Notes under the pieces: generated by a model
Databases searched by the model: none
What the model was told of the DNA's origin: nothing
Seen by the model: only the letters and a program-made list of their open reading frames with translations
In this document: positions 38,904 to 48,089 of the stretch, one piece after another
Position numbering within the stretch: the first letter of the stretch is position 1
How the letters are laid out: every line of letters starts with the position of its first letter
Translations under genes and position numbers: made by a program
Origin: Vibrio profundi
GTDB lineage: Bacteria > Pseudomonadota > Gammaproteobacteria > Enterobacterales > Vibrionaceae
Reading direction: 5' to 3'
Length of the DNA stretch: 64,000 bases
Assembly (NCBI RefSeq): GCF_005281835.1
Contig: NZ_RZIS01000001.1
Coordinates: 62,001 to 126,000, forward strand

Positions 38904-39389
38904 CTATTGCTGCCAAACATTGAGCCCATTCTTATCTACTATTTTGAGTAAATCAGTGAGCTCAGTCCCGTCTGGGAGTTGTAAATTTGGTGAGATTTCA
39001 GCGAGCGGGTAGAGCACAAATTCACGCTCTTTCATTCCATAGTGAGGAACCACTAGGCGCTCGGAATCGATCACCTCATTGCCGTATAAAATGAGGTCTA
39101 GGTCTAGTGTTCTAGGACCCCAACGCTCATCTTTACGGACACGCCCTTGTTCCAGCTCAATTGCTTGGGTGCAATCAAGTAGCTCAAGTGGCGTTAATTC
39201 GGTTTTAATCGCAACCACGGCATTGATGTAGTCGGGTTGGTTTTGCGGCCCCATTGGGGTGCTACTGTAAAGCTGAGACGTAGCCAAAAACTCTGACTTA
39301 GGCAGAGTTTTAAGAGTTTCAATGGCTAGATTCGCTTGGCTTACAGGATCGGCAAGGTTACTGCCGACCGCAATATAGGCTGTGATCAT
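38904..39389 (-). CDS. folK: 6-hydroxymethyl-7,8-dihydropterin pyrophosphokinase
   Basis: A 161-residue HPPK with YIAVGSNLADP at the start and the signature RWGPRTLDLDLILYG. It passes pyrophosphate from ATP to the pterin in folate synthesis. Its ATG overlaps the end of pcnB by 4 bases, so translation is probably coupled, as in other gammaproteobacteria. Confidence 0.97.
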   Translation of the reverse strand: MITAYIAVGSNLADPVSQANLAIETLKTLPKSEFLATSQLYSSTPMGPQNQPDYINAVVAIKTELTPLELLDCTQAIELEQGRVRKDERWGPRTLDLDLILYGNEVIDSERLVVPHYGMKEREFVLYPLAEISPNLQLPDGTELTDLLKIVDKNGLNVWQQ

Positions 39390-40738
39390 TGTGAAGATTT
39401 CGCTTTTTTATTGCGGTAAGTCTTACGGCGACGATGGGGCTTAGATGAACCACCGACATCGGCAGCCATTGCTTGACGCATATTGCGTCCCGCCGATTGG
39501 AACGTTGCCCACCATTTTGCTAGTTCTTCCGTTTCTCCACCTTCGACTTCACCACGCATCTCTAAGAAGTCGTAGCCAGCTCGGAACTTGTTTAGCTCCA
39601 TTAGGCGGAAAGCGCGTTTACCATTGCGGCGAGGCAAGCGAAGCTGAAGCTGCCAAATCTCACGAATCGTTGCGGTGTGGCGGCGAGGAATCGCTATTGA
39701 CTTAACTTGCTGATCTAAAATGATGTTGCTCGCTTCCATTATGGCATCGTACTGGGCGATACCTAACTCGGCGACTAGTTTGTCTGCTAGCTTATTGAGT
39801 GGATACCACAAAATGGCTGCGAACATAAACGCAGGGTTTATACGCTTGCCATCTTCAATACGTAAATCGGTTGAATCGAGCACTAGATCGAGCATTTTTT
39901 CTGTTTCTGAAGAGTAATCTTCAGTGAAGTGCTCGGCAATCGCTGGGAACATTTGTTGGAACAGGTTGTACTCACGCATTAAGTGGTAAGTTTCTAAACC
40001 ATGGCCCGATTGAAGCAGTTTTAAAGATTCTTCAAACAAACGCGCTGCAGGAATATCTTTAAGTAAATGCGCCAGATCTTCGATTGGATCGGCGGTATCT
40101 TCTTCAATGTCAAAATCAAGCTTCGCCGCAAATCGCATTGCACGTAACATGCGTACCGGATCTTCACGGTAGCGAGTCTCCGGATCACCAATTAGACGAA
40201 TAAGGCGATCTTCCAAATCTTCTACACCGCCAGCGTAATCATGAATACTGTAATCGCTAATGTTGTAGTACATCGCATTGATAGTGAAATCACGACGCTC
40301 GGCATCTTCATCGACGCTGCCGTACACATTGTCACGTAGCAACATGCCTTCTTTGGATTGGGCAGAAACGTTTTTCGATGGTTCTTGATGATGACCACGG
40401 AATGTTGCAACTTCAATGATGTCACGGCCAAACATAATGTGCGCTAAACGGAAACGGCGACCAATTAAACGGCAGTTTCTGAAAAGGTGTTTGATTTGCT
40501 CTGGAGTTGCATTGGTTGCGATGTCGAAATCTTTTGGCTGAGAGCCAAGTAATAAATCACGTACGCCACCACCGACTAAAAATGCGTCAAAACCCGCACC
40601 GTTCAATCGGTAAAGCACTTTAAGTGCGTTATCGCTGATCTGCTTGCGTGAAATATTGTGCTCTTGTCGAGTGTAAATATTCAGAGCCAGTTCGTGGAAC
40701 CCGCGTTGTTCGCTAGGGGTATTGTCGTTTTTATTCAT
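39386..40738 (-). CDS. pcnB: Poly(A) polymerase I
   Basis: About 450 residues from ATG 40738. The frame extends 69 bases further to 40807, and there is no clear Shine-Dalgarno at 40738, so the start is uncertain (the E. coli gene is known for an unusual start). The nucleotidyltransferase core is clear: GGGVRDLLLGSQPKDFDIATNA and RRDFTINAMYYN. The C-terminus is a basic tail (HRRRKTYRNKKAK). It adds 3' poly(A) tails that promote RNA decay. A 17-bp-scale gap follows gluQ. Confidence 0.93.
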   Translation of the reverse strand: MNKNDNTPSEQRGFHELALNIYTRQEHNISRKQISDNALKVLYRLNGAGFDAFLVGGGVRDLLLGSQPKDFDIATNATPEQIKHLFRNCRLIGRRFRLAHIMFGRDIIEVATFRGHHQEPSKNVSAQSKEGMLLRDNVYGSVDEDAERRDFTINAMYYNISDYSIHDYAGGVEDLEDRLIRLIGDPETRYREDPVRMLRAMRFAAKLDFDIEEDTADPIEDLAHLLKDIPAARLFEESLKLLQSGHGLETYHLMREYNLFQQMFPAIAEHFTEDYSSETEKMLDLVLDSTDLRIEDGKRINPAFMFAAILWYPLNKLADKLVAELGIAQYDAIMEASNIILDQQVKSIAIPRRHTATIREIWQLQLRLPRRNGKRAFRLMELNKFRAGYDFLEMRGEVEGGETEELAKWWATFQSAGRNMRQAMAADVGGSSKPHRRRKTYRNKKAKSSQ

Positions 40739-40824
40739 TAGTTTATAGCAAAGTTGGTATCGCCAACTTTGATTTTCTCTAGTCCAAAGTGGTATTGCAG
40801 AGTTCAATTGCGGCTAATAATAGC

Positions 40825-41715
40825 TTAGCAAGAGCCATTTGAGAATATGGGAGTGATCGCCAGTTCTTCAGGCAATTGCGCATAATGCCAATTTTGGCAG
40901 CCCCAAAGCAGAATATCGTCGATAGATGACGAAGCAATGTCTTGTGGAATTTGAAAGCCTAAAAACCTCATCGCCTGCAATAATGTGGGGACGGGATTCT
41001 GATTATCAATCGCTGTTGCGTGATTTTGTTTGGATAGTTTGTTCCCTGTCTCATCCGTTGCGAGTGGCAAGTGAAGGTAACTGACTGTGGGTTGATCAAG
41101 CATGTGATACAAACTGATTTGGCGGCCTGTGGGCTCAATTAAATCAGCACCACGTACAACTTCTGTGATGCCTTGATCGATATCGTCGAGTACGACGGCT
41201 AAGTTGTAAGCGAACAGGCCATCACGTCGTTTGATGATGAAATCTTCTGCTGCTAACGCTTTAGGAATCGAAATACTGCCGTGGCGAATATCATCGAAGT
41301 TGTTGATAGGGTGGTTCATTGTTAAGCGAACCGCGCTATTTGATGAGTCAGTGAGCGCTTTATGGCGGCAAGTACCAGTATAAAAACCGCCAGATTCTTT
41401 AATTTGTTTGCGAGTGCATTGGCAATAGTACGCCTGACCGCTGCTTAACCATTCATCAATTTGTGATTGATAGAGAGAGTGACGTTGGCTTTGGTAGACG
41501 ACTTCTCCATCCCAATATAAGTGGTACGCTTCTAACGTTTCTAAGATGAGTTTGGCTGCACCTTCCATTTCTCTTGGCGGGTCAAGATCTTCCATGCGGA
41601 CTAACCATTGGCCATGGTTCGCTTTAGCTTGAAAGTAACTTCCAAGTGCGGCGATGAGAGAGCCAAAGTGAAGTGGACCAGAAGGAGATGGGGCAAAGCG
41701 TCCAACGTAACTCAT
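40825..41715 (-). CDS. gluQ: Glutamyl-Q tRNA(Asp) synthetase
   Basis: A 296-residue GluRS paralogue lacking the anticodon-binding domain. It has the HIGH-type motif in FAPSPSGPLHFGSL, zinc-binding cysteines YYCQCTRKQ and CRH, and the KMSKS equivalent NKLSKQ. It attaches glutamate to the queuosine base of tRNA-Asp. It lies downstream of dksA, with which it is co-transcribed in E. coli. Here the dksA terminator lies between them. Confidence 0.97.
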   Translation of the reverse strand: MSYVGRFAPSPSGPLHFGSLIAALGSYFQAKANHGQWLVRMEDLDPPREMEGAAKLILETLEAYHLYWDGEVVYQSQRHSLYQSQIDEWLSSGQAYYCQCTRKQIKESGGFYTGTCRHKALTDSSNSAVRLTMNHPINNFDDIRHGSISIPKALAAEDFIIKRRDGLFAYNLAVVLDDIDQGITEVVRGADLIEPTGRQISLYHMLDQPTVSYLHLPLATDETGNKLSKQNHATAIDNQNPVPTLLQAMRFLGFQIPQDIASSSIDDILLWGCQNWHYAQLPEELAITPIFSNGSC

Positions 41716-41777
41716 TAATTAGGGCCTTATACCAAATGTTTGGGTGGTGAATTCCCCGATTTAGGGAGTGGATATAA

Positions 41778-41804
41778 ACAAAAAAGGGAGCAAGCGCTCC
41801 CTTT
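41778..41804 (-). terminator. Terminator between dksA and gluQ
   Basis: On the minus strand AAAGGGAGC-GCTT-GCTCCCTTT followed by TTTGTTT. It lies 20-45 bases past the dksA stop. gluQ downstream may be expressed by readthrough. Confidence 0.88.
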
Positions 41805-41822
41805 CTTTTCAAACATCAAGGA

Positions 41823-42269
41823 TTAACCTTGCATTTGTTTCTCTTTGATTTCTGCAAGTGTTTTACAGTCAATACAAAGGTCAGCAGTTGGACGAGCTTC
41901 AAGGCGACGGATGCCGATCTCAATACCGCAAGAATCACAGAAGCCGAAATCGTCTTCTTCGATTTTATCCAATGTCTTCTCAATTTTCTTGATAAGACGA
42001 CGCTCACGGTCACGGTTGCGTAGCTCTAAGCTGAACTCTTCTTCTTGAGAAGCTCGGTCAACTGGATCTGGGAAATTCGCTGCTTCGTCCTGCATGTGGT
42101 GCACAGTACGATCAACTTCTTCCCTGAGCTGGTTGCGCCAAGCTTCTAAAATTTTTGTAAAATGTTCCGTTTGCTCAGGTGACATGTACTCTTCACCTGG
42201 CTTTTCTTGATACGGTTCAACACCTGCGATGGCTAGGATGCCTAGCGCTTTTTTCTTAGATTCTGGCAT
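41823..42269 (-). CDS. dksA: RNA polymerase-binding transcription factor DksA
   Basis: A 148-residue protein with a coiled coil whose tip carries Asp68, Asp71 and Ala73 (DPVDRA, the DxxDxA motif), then a zinc finger with Cys111, Cys114, Cys132 and Cys135. It enters the RNA polymerase secondary channel and works with ppGpp to repress rRNA-type promoters, such as the GC-discriminator promoter ahead of rpsP in this window. Next upstream on this strand is sfsA. Confidence 0.98.
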   Translation of the reverse strand: MPESKKKALGILAIAGVEPYQEKPGEEYMSPEQTEHFTKILEAWRNQLREEVDRTVHHMQDEAANFPDPVDRASQEEEFSLELRNRDRERRLIKKIEKTLDKIEEDDFGFCDSCGIEIGIRRLEARPTADLCIDCKTLAEIKEKQMQG

Positions 42270-42404
42270 ACAGCATCTCCTATTTACACCTAGTCAACTG
42301 CTTTGCAGCTAATTTTAAGGCGGGTATCTATAGCAGAAAGATTTGGTGCTGGCAAATACTCGCTAACAAACTTGTTGCCATTGTGAACATGTCATCATTT
42401 TTAT

Positions 42405-43121
42405 CTAGTTACTGATAAATTCAACAGCATGTTCCAGTTTGATCTCAGTATTGCTTAGCTTTGCTTTATAGCAAAGCACTTCAACTCCAGCGTCTTGTGC
42501 TTGTTTTAGTAATAATGAATATTTGGCGTCTATATGGTGTGCCGCAGACACTTTTTCAATACCTGAATGTAAAACAGTGAATAAAAGTACTGCTCTGCTT
42601 CCAGAATTGGCCATTTCTGTGAGTTCACGCAAATGCTTCTGGCCACGAGTGGTAACGGCGTCTGGGAAGTAGCCTTGTCCGGCTTGTTCTTCATCCAGCA
42701 ATGTCACACTTTTGACCTCAATGTAGCAATCCGGTTTATTGCCATCCTTTAAGTATATGTCTATACGACTATTTTCACTGCCGTATTTTACTTCGGTGCG
42801 CAACTCTTCATACCCTAAGAGTTCTACTATAGTCCCATTTTCAATTGCTTCCACTGCTAATTGGTTAGCACGGGCAGTGTTTATACAAATTTGGTGACCG
42901 AGCGCAGTTTGCGAGAGCTCCCAGCTATTTGGATACTTACGTTTAGGGTTGTCTGACGTCGAGTACCACACGGTGTTGCCTGGTGTTGCACAACCTGTCA
43001 TTGCGCCTGTATTCGCGCAGTGGATGGTGCGATTAGTGCCATCAGGAAGTTCGATGTCAGTTAAAAATCGTTTGTAACGTTTGAGCAGTGTCGCTGACTC
43101 TAAAGGTGGATCGAAGTGCAT
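42405..43121 (-). CDS. sfsA: Sugar fermentation stimulation protein SfsA
   Basis: A 238-residue protein from ATG 43121 ([19 protein letters not shown]). The frame goes on 63 bases 5' but loses homology. Family blocks [28 protein letters not shown]...[10 protein letters not shown] and [13 protein letters not shown] are present, the last parts of a nuclease-like fold. Its biochemical role is poorly defined. It is divergent from hrpB with only 56 bp between starts. Confidence 0.95.
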   Translation of the reverse strand: MHFDPPLESATLLKRYKRFLTDIELPDGTNRTIHCANTGAMTGCATPGNTVWYSTSDNPKRKYPNSWELSQTALGHQICINTARANQLAVEAIENGTIVELLGYEELRTEVKYGSENSRIDIYLKDGNKPDCYIEVKSVTLLDEEQAGQGYFPDAVTTRGQKHLRELTEMANSGSRAVLLFTVLHSGIEKVSAAHHIDAKYSLLLKQAQDAGVEVLCYKAKLSNTEIKLEHAVEFISN

Positions 43122-43177
43122 TTCATTACTGTTTTTATGTACAATGGTTGCAAACATTACACCACAAGGCTTTCCCA

Positions 43178-45655
43178 TTGTCACAACTGCCTATTGAAGC
43201 TGTGATGCCAGAATTACTCTCTGGTGTTAGGCAGCACTCTCAACTGATTCTCAAAGCAGCACCTGGTGCAGGTAAATCAACCTTTTTCCCGTTGCAGTTA
43301 GTTAAAGCGAATCTCTTTACTGGCAAAATTGTTATGTTGGAGCCACGACGTTTGGCAGCGCGTAACATTGCTCGCTATTTAGCGAAGCAGCTTGGTGAGG
43401 AAGTTGGAGAGAGTATTGGCTACCGAGTTCGTGGTGAAGTGAAAGTGAGTTCGAAGACACGTCTTGAAATTGTGACGGAAGGGATCATGACGCGAATGAT
43501 TCAGTCGGATCCTGAGCTTGAAGGCGTTGATCTTATTATTTTTGATGAATTCCATGAACGCAGCATTCACGCCGACACGGCCTTAGCATTCAGTTTAGAA
43601 ATTCAAGAAGCACTTCGTGACGATCTAAAAATCGTGGTGATGTCTGCCACCCTTGATCAGCAAGCACTACAATCACTATTGCCTGATGCGGATTATGTAG
43701 AATCTACAGGGCGCTGTTATCCGGTTGAATATCGTTACCAGCCTCTTTCGGTCAACGAATATCTTGCCCCTAAAGTCGTCCGACAGATTGAAAACTTAAT
43801 GAGCAATGAGTCAGGTTCGTTATTGGCATTTTTGCCAGGCGTAGCTGCTATTAAGCAGGTTGAGCAGCAATTAACGAACCTAAGTAGCGATATCGAAGTG
43901 TGTCCACTGTATGGACAGCTTAGTTTTTCCCAGCAACAGAAAGCCATTTCCCCTGCCCCTGTCGGCAAGCGAAAAGTAGTATTGGCGACCAATATTGCTG
44001 AAACCTCACTTACCATTGAAGGTATTCGTTTGGTTGTGGATTGTGGCTTAGAGCGAGTCGCTAAATTCGATTTGAAAACGGGCATTACTAAGCTTGAGCA
44101 AGTCAAAATCGCTCAATCTTCCGCAGAACAAAGAGCGGGGCGAGCAGGGCGATTAGAAGCTGGAGTTTGTGTCCGTTTGTACAGTGAAACACAATTGCAG
44201 CAGCAGCCTTATGTACCAGAGCCAGAAATCCTGAATTCCGACCTGTCGGCGTTGGCTGGCGAGCTAGCGCAGTGGGGCACCGCAGATGCCAGCGACTTAT
44301 TGTGGCTAGACTTACCGCCACAGGTTGCGATGAAGCAAGCCCAACAATTGTTAACGAGCTTGGGAATGTTAGATGAGCGTTCGCAGTTAACTTCGCTTGG
44401 AAAGCAAGCTCAAAAGCTCGGATTAGAGCCACGTATTGCTAGCATGTTGATTCAAGCAAGTGGGCTAGGTGGTGCGGCTCAGCAATCTATGCTGGATGCA
44501 GCTATCGTGACAGCTGCGCTGCTCGAAGAGCCGGAGCGCAACATCACTGACTTACAGCACTCTTTGCATCGTTTAAAGCAAGGCACACACAATAAACAGT
44601 CGATGGTGACTAAACGTGTAAATCAACTGGCTCAGAAATTTAACCGAAAGTTGTCGATACAACAGCTAGATGAGACCTACCTTCCGTTATCATTGTGTTT
44701 AGCTTTTCCAGATAGAGTGGCGCAAAGTCGCCGTTTAAATAGCGGTCAGTACTTGCTTGCGAATGGACATGGTGCTGAGGTGAGAGATGATGATCCGCTA
44801 GCTGGACATGAATACCTCATCGCTGTGGATTTGATGAGATCTCGTAACAATACGAGCCAAGTGTTCTTAGCCACCGCGCTTGATATGGCGCTGCTTGAGC
44901 AAACATTTCCGGATTTGTTATCAGAATCAGAGCATGTTGATTGGGATGAAAAACGTGGACGCTTAATTGCTGAGAAACGCACTCAACTTGGTTCTTTGAT
45001 TATCCATCGTCTAGCGCTGCCTGAACCAGATAAAAGTATGATTAGCCAAGCACTATTGAGCTATGTCGAACGAAAAGGCTTAGATTGTTTAAATTGGACA
45101 GAAAAAGCCGAGGCCTTACTTGAGCGTATCCGTTGTGGTATCGATTGGCTACCCGAGCAAGATTGGCCAGCGATGGATGAACAATCTCTTGTCGCTGATC
45201 TAGAAGCTTGGCTAGCCCCTTATCTGAATGACGTAAAATCCGTTAAAGGGTTAGCGAATGTATCGATAGAGCAAGCATTGCTTGCAAGGCTTGGTTGGCC
45301 ATTAAATCAACAGATTGATGAGTGGTTACCGACTCGATACACCATGCCAACAGGTTCCAGTAAGAGCATTCGCTATCAGCATCAAGCCGAACCTGTGATT
45401 TCGGTTCGGATGCAAGAAGTGTTTGGTGAACAAGATTCACCATTAATTGCACTTGGGCGCAAAAAAGTAGTGTTGGAATTGCTATCTCCGGCGCAAAGAC
45501 CATTGCAAATTACCCAAGACCTCGCAGGTTTTTGGGCTGGCGCCTACAAAGAAGTTCAAAAAGAAATGAAAGGGCGTTATCCCAAGCATCCTTGGCCCGA
45601 TGACCCTGCAAACCATGAAGCGACAACCAAAACAAAACGACAGTTGAATAAATAA
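43178..45655 (+). CDS. hrpB: ATP-dependent RNA helicase HrpB
   Basis: About 825 residues. The start is the TTG at 43178 ([14 protein letters not shown], matching E. coli HrpB's N-terminus), with AAGG nine bases upstream. The 90 upstream in-frame bases overlap sfsA and look non-coding. It has P-loop APGAGKST at 28-35, DEFHERS (DExH box), [11 protein letters not shown] and the HrpB-specific C-terminal domain. Its RNA substrate is unknown in most bacteria. The stop overlaps the start of mrcB by one base. Confidence 0.95.
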   Translation: MSQLPIEAVMPELLSGVRQHSQLILKAAPGAGKSTFFPLQLVKANLFTGKIVMLEPRRLAARNIARYLAKQLGEEVGESIGYRVRGEVKVSSKTRLEIVTEGIMTRMIQSDPELEGVDLIIFDEFHERSIHADTALAFSLEIQEALRDDLKIVVMSATLDQQALQSLLPDADYVESTGRCYPVEYRYQPLSVNEYLAPKVVRQIENLMSNESGSLLAFLPGVAAIKQVEQQLTNLSSDIEVCPLYGQLSFSQQQKAISPAPVGKRKVVLATNIAETSLTIEGIRLVVDCGLERVAKFDLKTGITKLEQVKIAQSSAEQRAGRAGRLEAGVCVRLYSETQLQQQPYVPEPEILNSDLSALAGELAQWGTADASDLLWLDLPPQVAMKQAQQLLTSLGMLDERSQLTSLGKQAQKLGLEPRIASMLIQASGLGGAAQQSMLDAAIVTAALLEEPERNITDLQHSLHRLKQGTHNKQSMVTKRVNQLAQKFNRKLSIQQLDETYLPLSLCLAFPDRVAQSRRLNSGQYLLANGHGAEVRDDDPLAGHEYLIAVDLMRSRNNTSQVFLATALDMALLEQTFPDLLSESEHVDWDEKRGRLIAEKRTQLGSLIIHRLALPEPDKSMISQALLSYVERKGLDCLNWTEKAEALLERIRCGIDWLPEQDWPAMDEQSLVADLEAWLAPYLNDVKSVKGLANVSIEQALLARLGWPLNQQIDEWLPTRYTMPTGSSKSIRYQHQAEPVISVRMQEVFGEQDSPLIALGRKKVVLELLSPAQRPLQITQDLAGFWAGAYKEVQKEMKGRYPKHPWPDDPANHEATTKTKRQLNK

Positions 45656-48051
45656 TGAGTAAGACGCTTACGACAAAAAAGGCGCCGCCTAAGAAAGCGC
45701 CAGCGAAAAAAACAGCCGCTAAAACGGCAACTAAAGCGAAAAAACCGAGAGCGCCTCGTAAATCCAAATCTAAAGCGAAGCCAAAAGCTCGTCGAGGTTG
45801 GTTGAAGACTCTTTGGGGTATCGGCTGGAAAGCTGGGTTGGCATTCGCTGCCGTTTTGCTATTTATCGGGATTTATTTAGATACGGCAGTCAAACAACGC
45901 TTTGAAGGGCAACTTTTTGATTTGCCGACCGTGGTTTACGCGCGCGTACTGCATTTGGCACCGGGAGATTCAGTGACGCTTGCTCAAGTGAGAAATGAAC
46001 TTGATGTACTGAATTATCGTAAGGTTCGAGCCCCTCGTCATCCTGGTGAGTATTCCTCTTCGTCGACTAAAATAGAATTGATTCGTCGCCCATTTGAGTT
46101 TGTCGATGGCCCTGAGCCTGATCGTCATATCATGCTGCACTTTAAAGACAAGCAGTTACAGCGCATTCAGTCACTCGAAAGCAGCGGTGATATGGGGTAT
46201 TTGCGCATTGAACCTAAAATGCTTGGGATGCTTGAAAAATCAACCGACGAGCAGCGCTTGTTCTTAAAACGTGCGCAATTTCCAGAAGTGATGGTTGATG
46301 CCCTGTTAGTGACAGAAGATCGTGATTTTTATCAGCACGATGGTGTTTCGCCACTCGCAATAGCTCGCGCGATGGTGGTGAATGTTAAAGCCGGACGCAC
46401 TGTACAAGGCGGTAGTACCTTAACTCAGCAGCTTGCGAAAAACTTATTCCTTTCGAGCGAACGTACCTTGTGGAGAAAGGTTCGTGAAGCTTACATTGCA
46501 TTGATTTTGGATCATCGCTACAGCAAAGATCAAATTCTCGAAGCCTATTTGAATGAAGTGTATCTTGGCCAAAGTGGTGGGCAAGCGATCCACGGCTTCG
46601 GGTTGGCGTCGCGTTTCTATTTCGGTCAACCAATTCAAGAGCTGCGTATCGATCAGTTGGCGTTGTTAGTCGGGATGGTGAAAGGCCCATCGTATTACAA
46701 CCCAATCCGTTTTCCTGAAAGAGCGAAAAAGCGTCGAGACCTCGTACTTCGCTTGATGATGCAGCAAGACATTTTAACGGCGGATCAATACGATGCAGCA
46801 GCAAGTCGTGGCTTGGATATTCAAGATAACCCTAAGATTGCTAGTCGCCAGCCTGCTTACTTTCAGCAAGTGAAAAACGAACTCAATCAATACGTTGGTG
46901 ACCGGTTCCAATCACATAAGGGCTTACGTGTATTTACTTCGTTAGATCCTGTTTCGCAAGACAAATTGGAAAAGGCGTTAGCGTCTAAAGTCCCGACGTT
47001 TGCTAAGAAATCTGGTAAGCAGCTGGAGGGCGCAGCGATTGCAGTTGACCGAAATACTGGTGAGATCCGAGCAATGGTTGGTGGCAAGCGAGTGGGGTAC
47101 GATGGCTTTAATCGAGCGTTGAATGCCAGCAGGCCGATTGGTTCGTTAGTGAAACCCGCTGTCTATCTGACCGCGTTGCAACAACCTGAGAAGTATACCC
47201 TGGCGACGACATTGATGGACTCACCACTTAGTATGAAAGGCAGTAAAGGTAGCGTTTGGAGCCCGCGAAACTTTGATCGTAAGTTCCGTGGCGAAGTGCC
47301 GATGTATGTCGCATTATCAAAATCTTTGAATGTACCCACGGTGCGGTTAGGGATGCAGCTTGGTATTAAAAATGTATCGGATACGCTTGAAAGGCTTGGG
47401 GTTGATAAAAGTGAAATCCGCCCAGTTCCTTCGATGTTTCTGGGTTCTTTCTCATTGACGCCGTTCCAAGTGGCGCAAATGTACCAAACGCTGACTAACT
47501 CGGGGAAAAAGGCCCCCCTCTCTGCATTGCGCTCTGTCGTCGATATTGAAGGTGATGTGATTTACCAATCACTGCCGAGAGTCTCCCAATCTGTAGATGA
47601 GCAAGCTGCTTGGCTGACAACCTATGCGATGAAAAAAGGCGTGTCTGAAGGAACGGGACGTTTTCTACAAAGTAAATTTGGCTGGGCGGCACTCGCGGGT
47701 AAAACCGGTACCAGTAATGACAGCCGTGACAGTTGGTTTGTCGGCGTCGATGGGCGTGAAGTCACTACCATTTGGTTAGGGCGTGACGATAACAAATCGA
47801 CTCACTTAACGGGTTCGAGTGGCGCGCTGCGTGTTTATGCTGAATATTTGCAACAACGTATACCTGAGCGCCTGATATTACCTTGGCCGACGGGCATCGC
47901 TACCGCCAGCTTTAATAAGGAACCGAATGGAGAATTGGGCTTTGACTGTGATGGGCAAGTGAAGTTACCTGTTTGGGACGAACGAGGTGAAATAAAGCAA
48001 GGTTGTGAAAGTCAGCCAAAACAGTGGCTTAAAAAGCTTTTTCAGTGGTAG
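45655..48051 (+). CDS. mrcB: Penicillin-binding protein 1B
   Basis: A 798-residue class A PBP. The cytoplasmic N-tail (residues 1-48) is extremely rich in Lys, Ala and Pro, followed by a transmembrane helix about 55-74, a UB2H-like domain, the glycosyltransferase domain with catalytic Glu221 (TEDRDFYQHDG), and the transpeptidase domain with Ser497 in GSLVK and KTGTS. It polymerises and cross-links peptidoglycan. The ATG shares a base with the hrpB stop, so translation is coupled. Confidence 0.97.
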   Translation: MSKTLTTKKAPPKKAPAKKTAAKTATKAKKPRAPRKSKSKAKPKARRGWLKTLWGIGWKAGLAFAAVLLFIGIYLDTAVKQRFEGQLFDLPTVVYARVLHLAPGDSVTLAQVRNELDVLNYRKVRAPRHPGEYSSSSTKIELIRRPFEFVDGPEPDRHIMLHFKDKQLQRIQSLESSGDMGYLRIEPKMLGMLEKSTDEQRLFLKRAQFPEVMVDALLVTEDRDFYQHDGVSPLAIARAMVVNVKAGRTVQGGSTLTQQLAKNLFLSSERTLWRKVREAYIALILDHRYSKDQILEAYLNEVYLGQSGGQAIHGFGLASRFYFGQPIQELRIDQLALLVGMVKGPSYYNPIRFPERAKKRRDLVLRLMMQQDILTADQYDAAASRGLDIQDNPKIASRQPAYFQQVKNELNQYVGDRFQSHKGLRVFTSLDPVSQDKLEKALASKVPTFAKKSGKQLEGAAIAVDRNTGEIRAMVGGKRVGYDGFNRALNASRPIGSLVKPAVYLTALQQPEKYTLATTLMDSPLSMKGSKGSVWSPRNFDRKFRGEVPMYVALSKSLNVPTVRLGMQLGIKNVSDTLERLGVDKSEIRPVPSMFLGSFSLTPFQVAQMYQTLTNSGKKAPLSALRSVVDIEGDVIYQSLPRVSQSVDEQAAWLTTYAMKKGVSEGTGRFLQSKFGWAALAGKTGTSNDSRDSWFVGVDGREVTTIWLGRDDNKSTHLTGSSGALRVYAEYLQQRIPERLILPWPTGIATASFNKEPNGELGFDCDGQVKLPVWDERGEIKQGCESQPKQWLKKLFQW

Positions 48052-48089
48052 AGTTTAATTGACTGACAAATTACAAGGATTGAAATTTA

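Noticed and set aside
43088..43177. N-terminal extension of hrpB by 30 codons
   Set aside because: It overlaps the start of sfsA, lacks homology and would put an unusual sequence before the conserved HrpB N-terminus.
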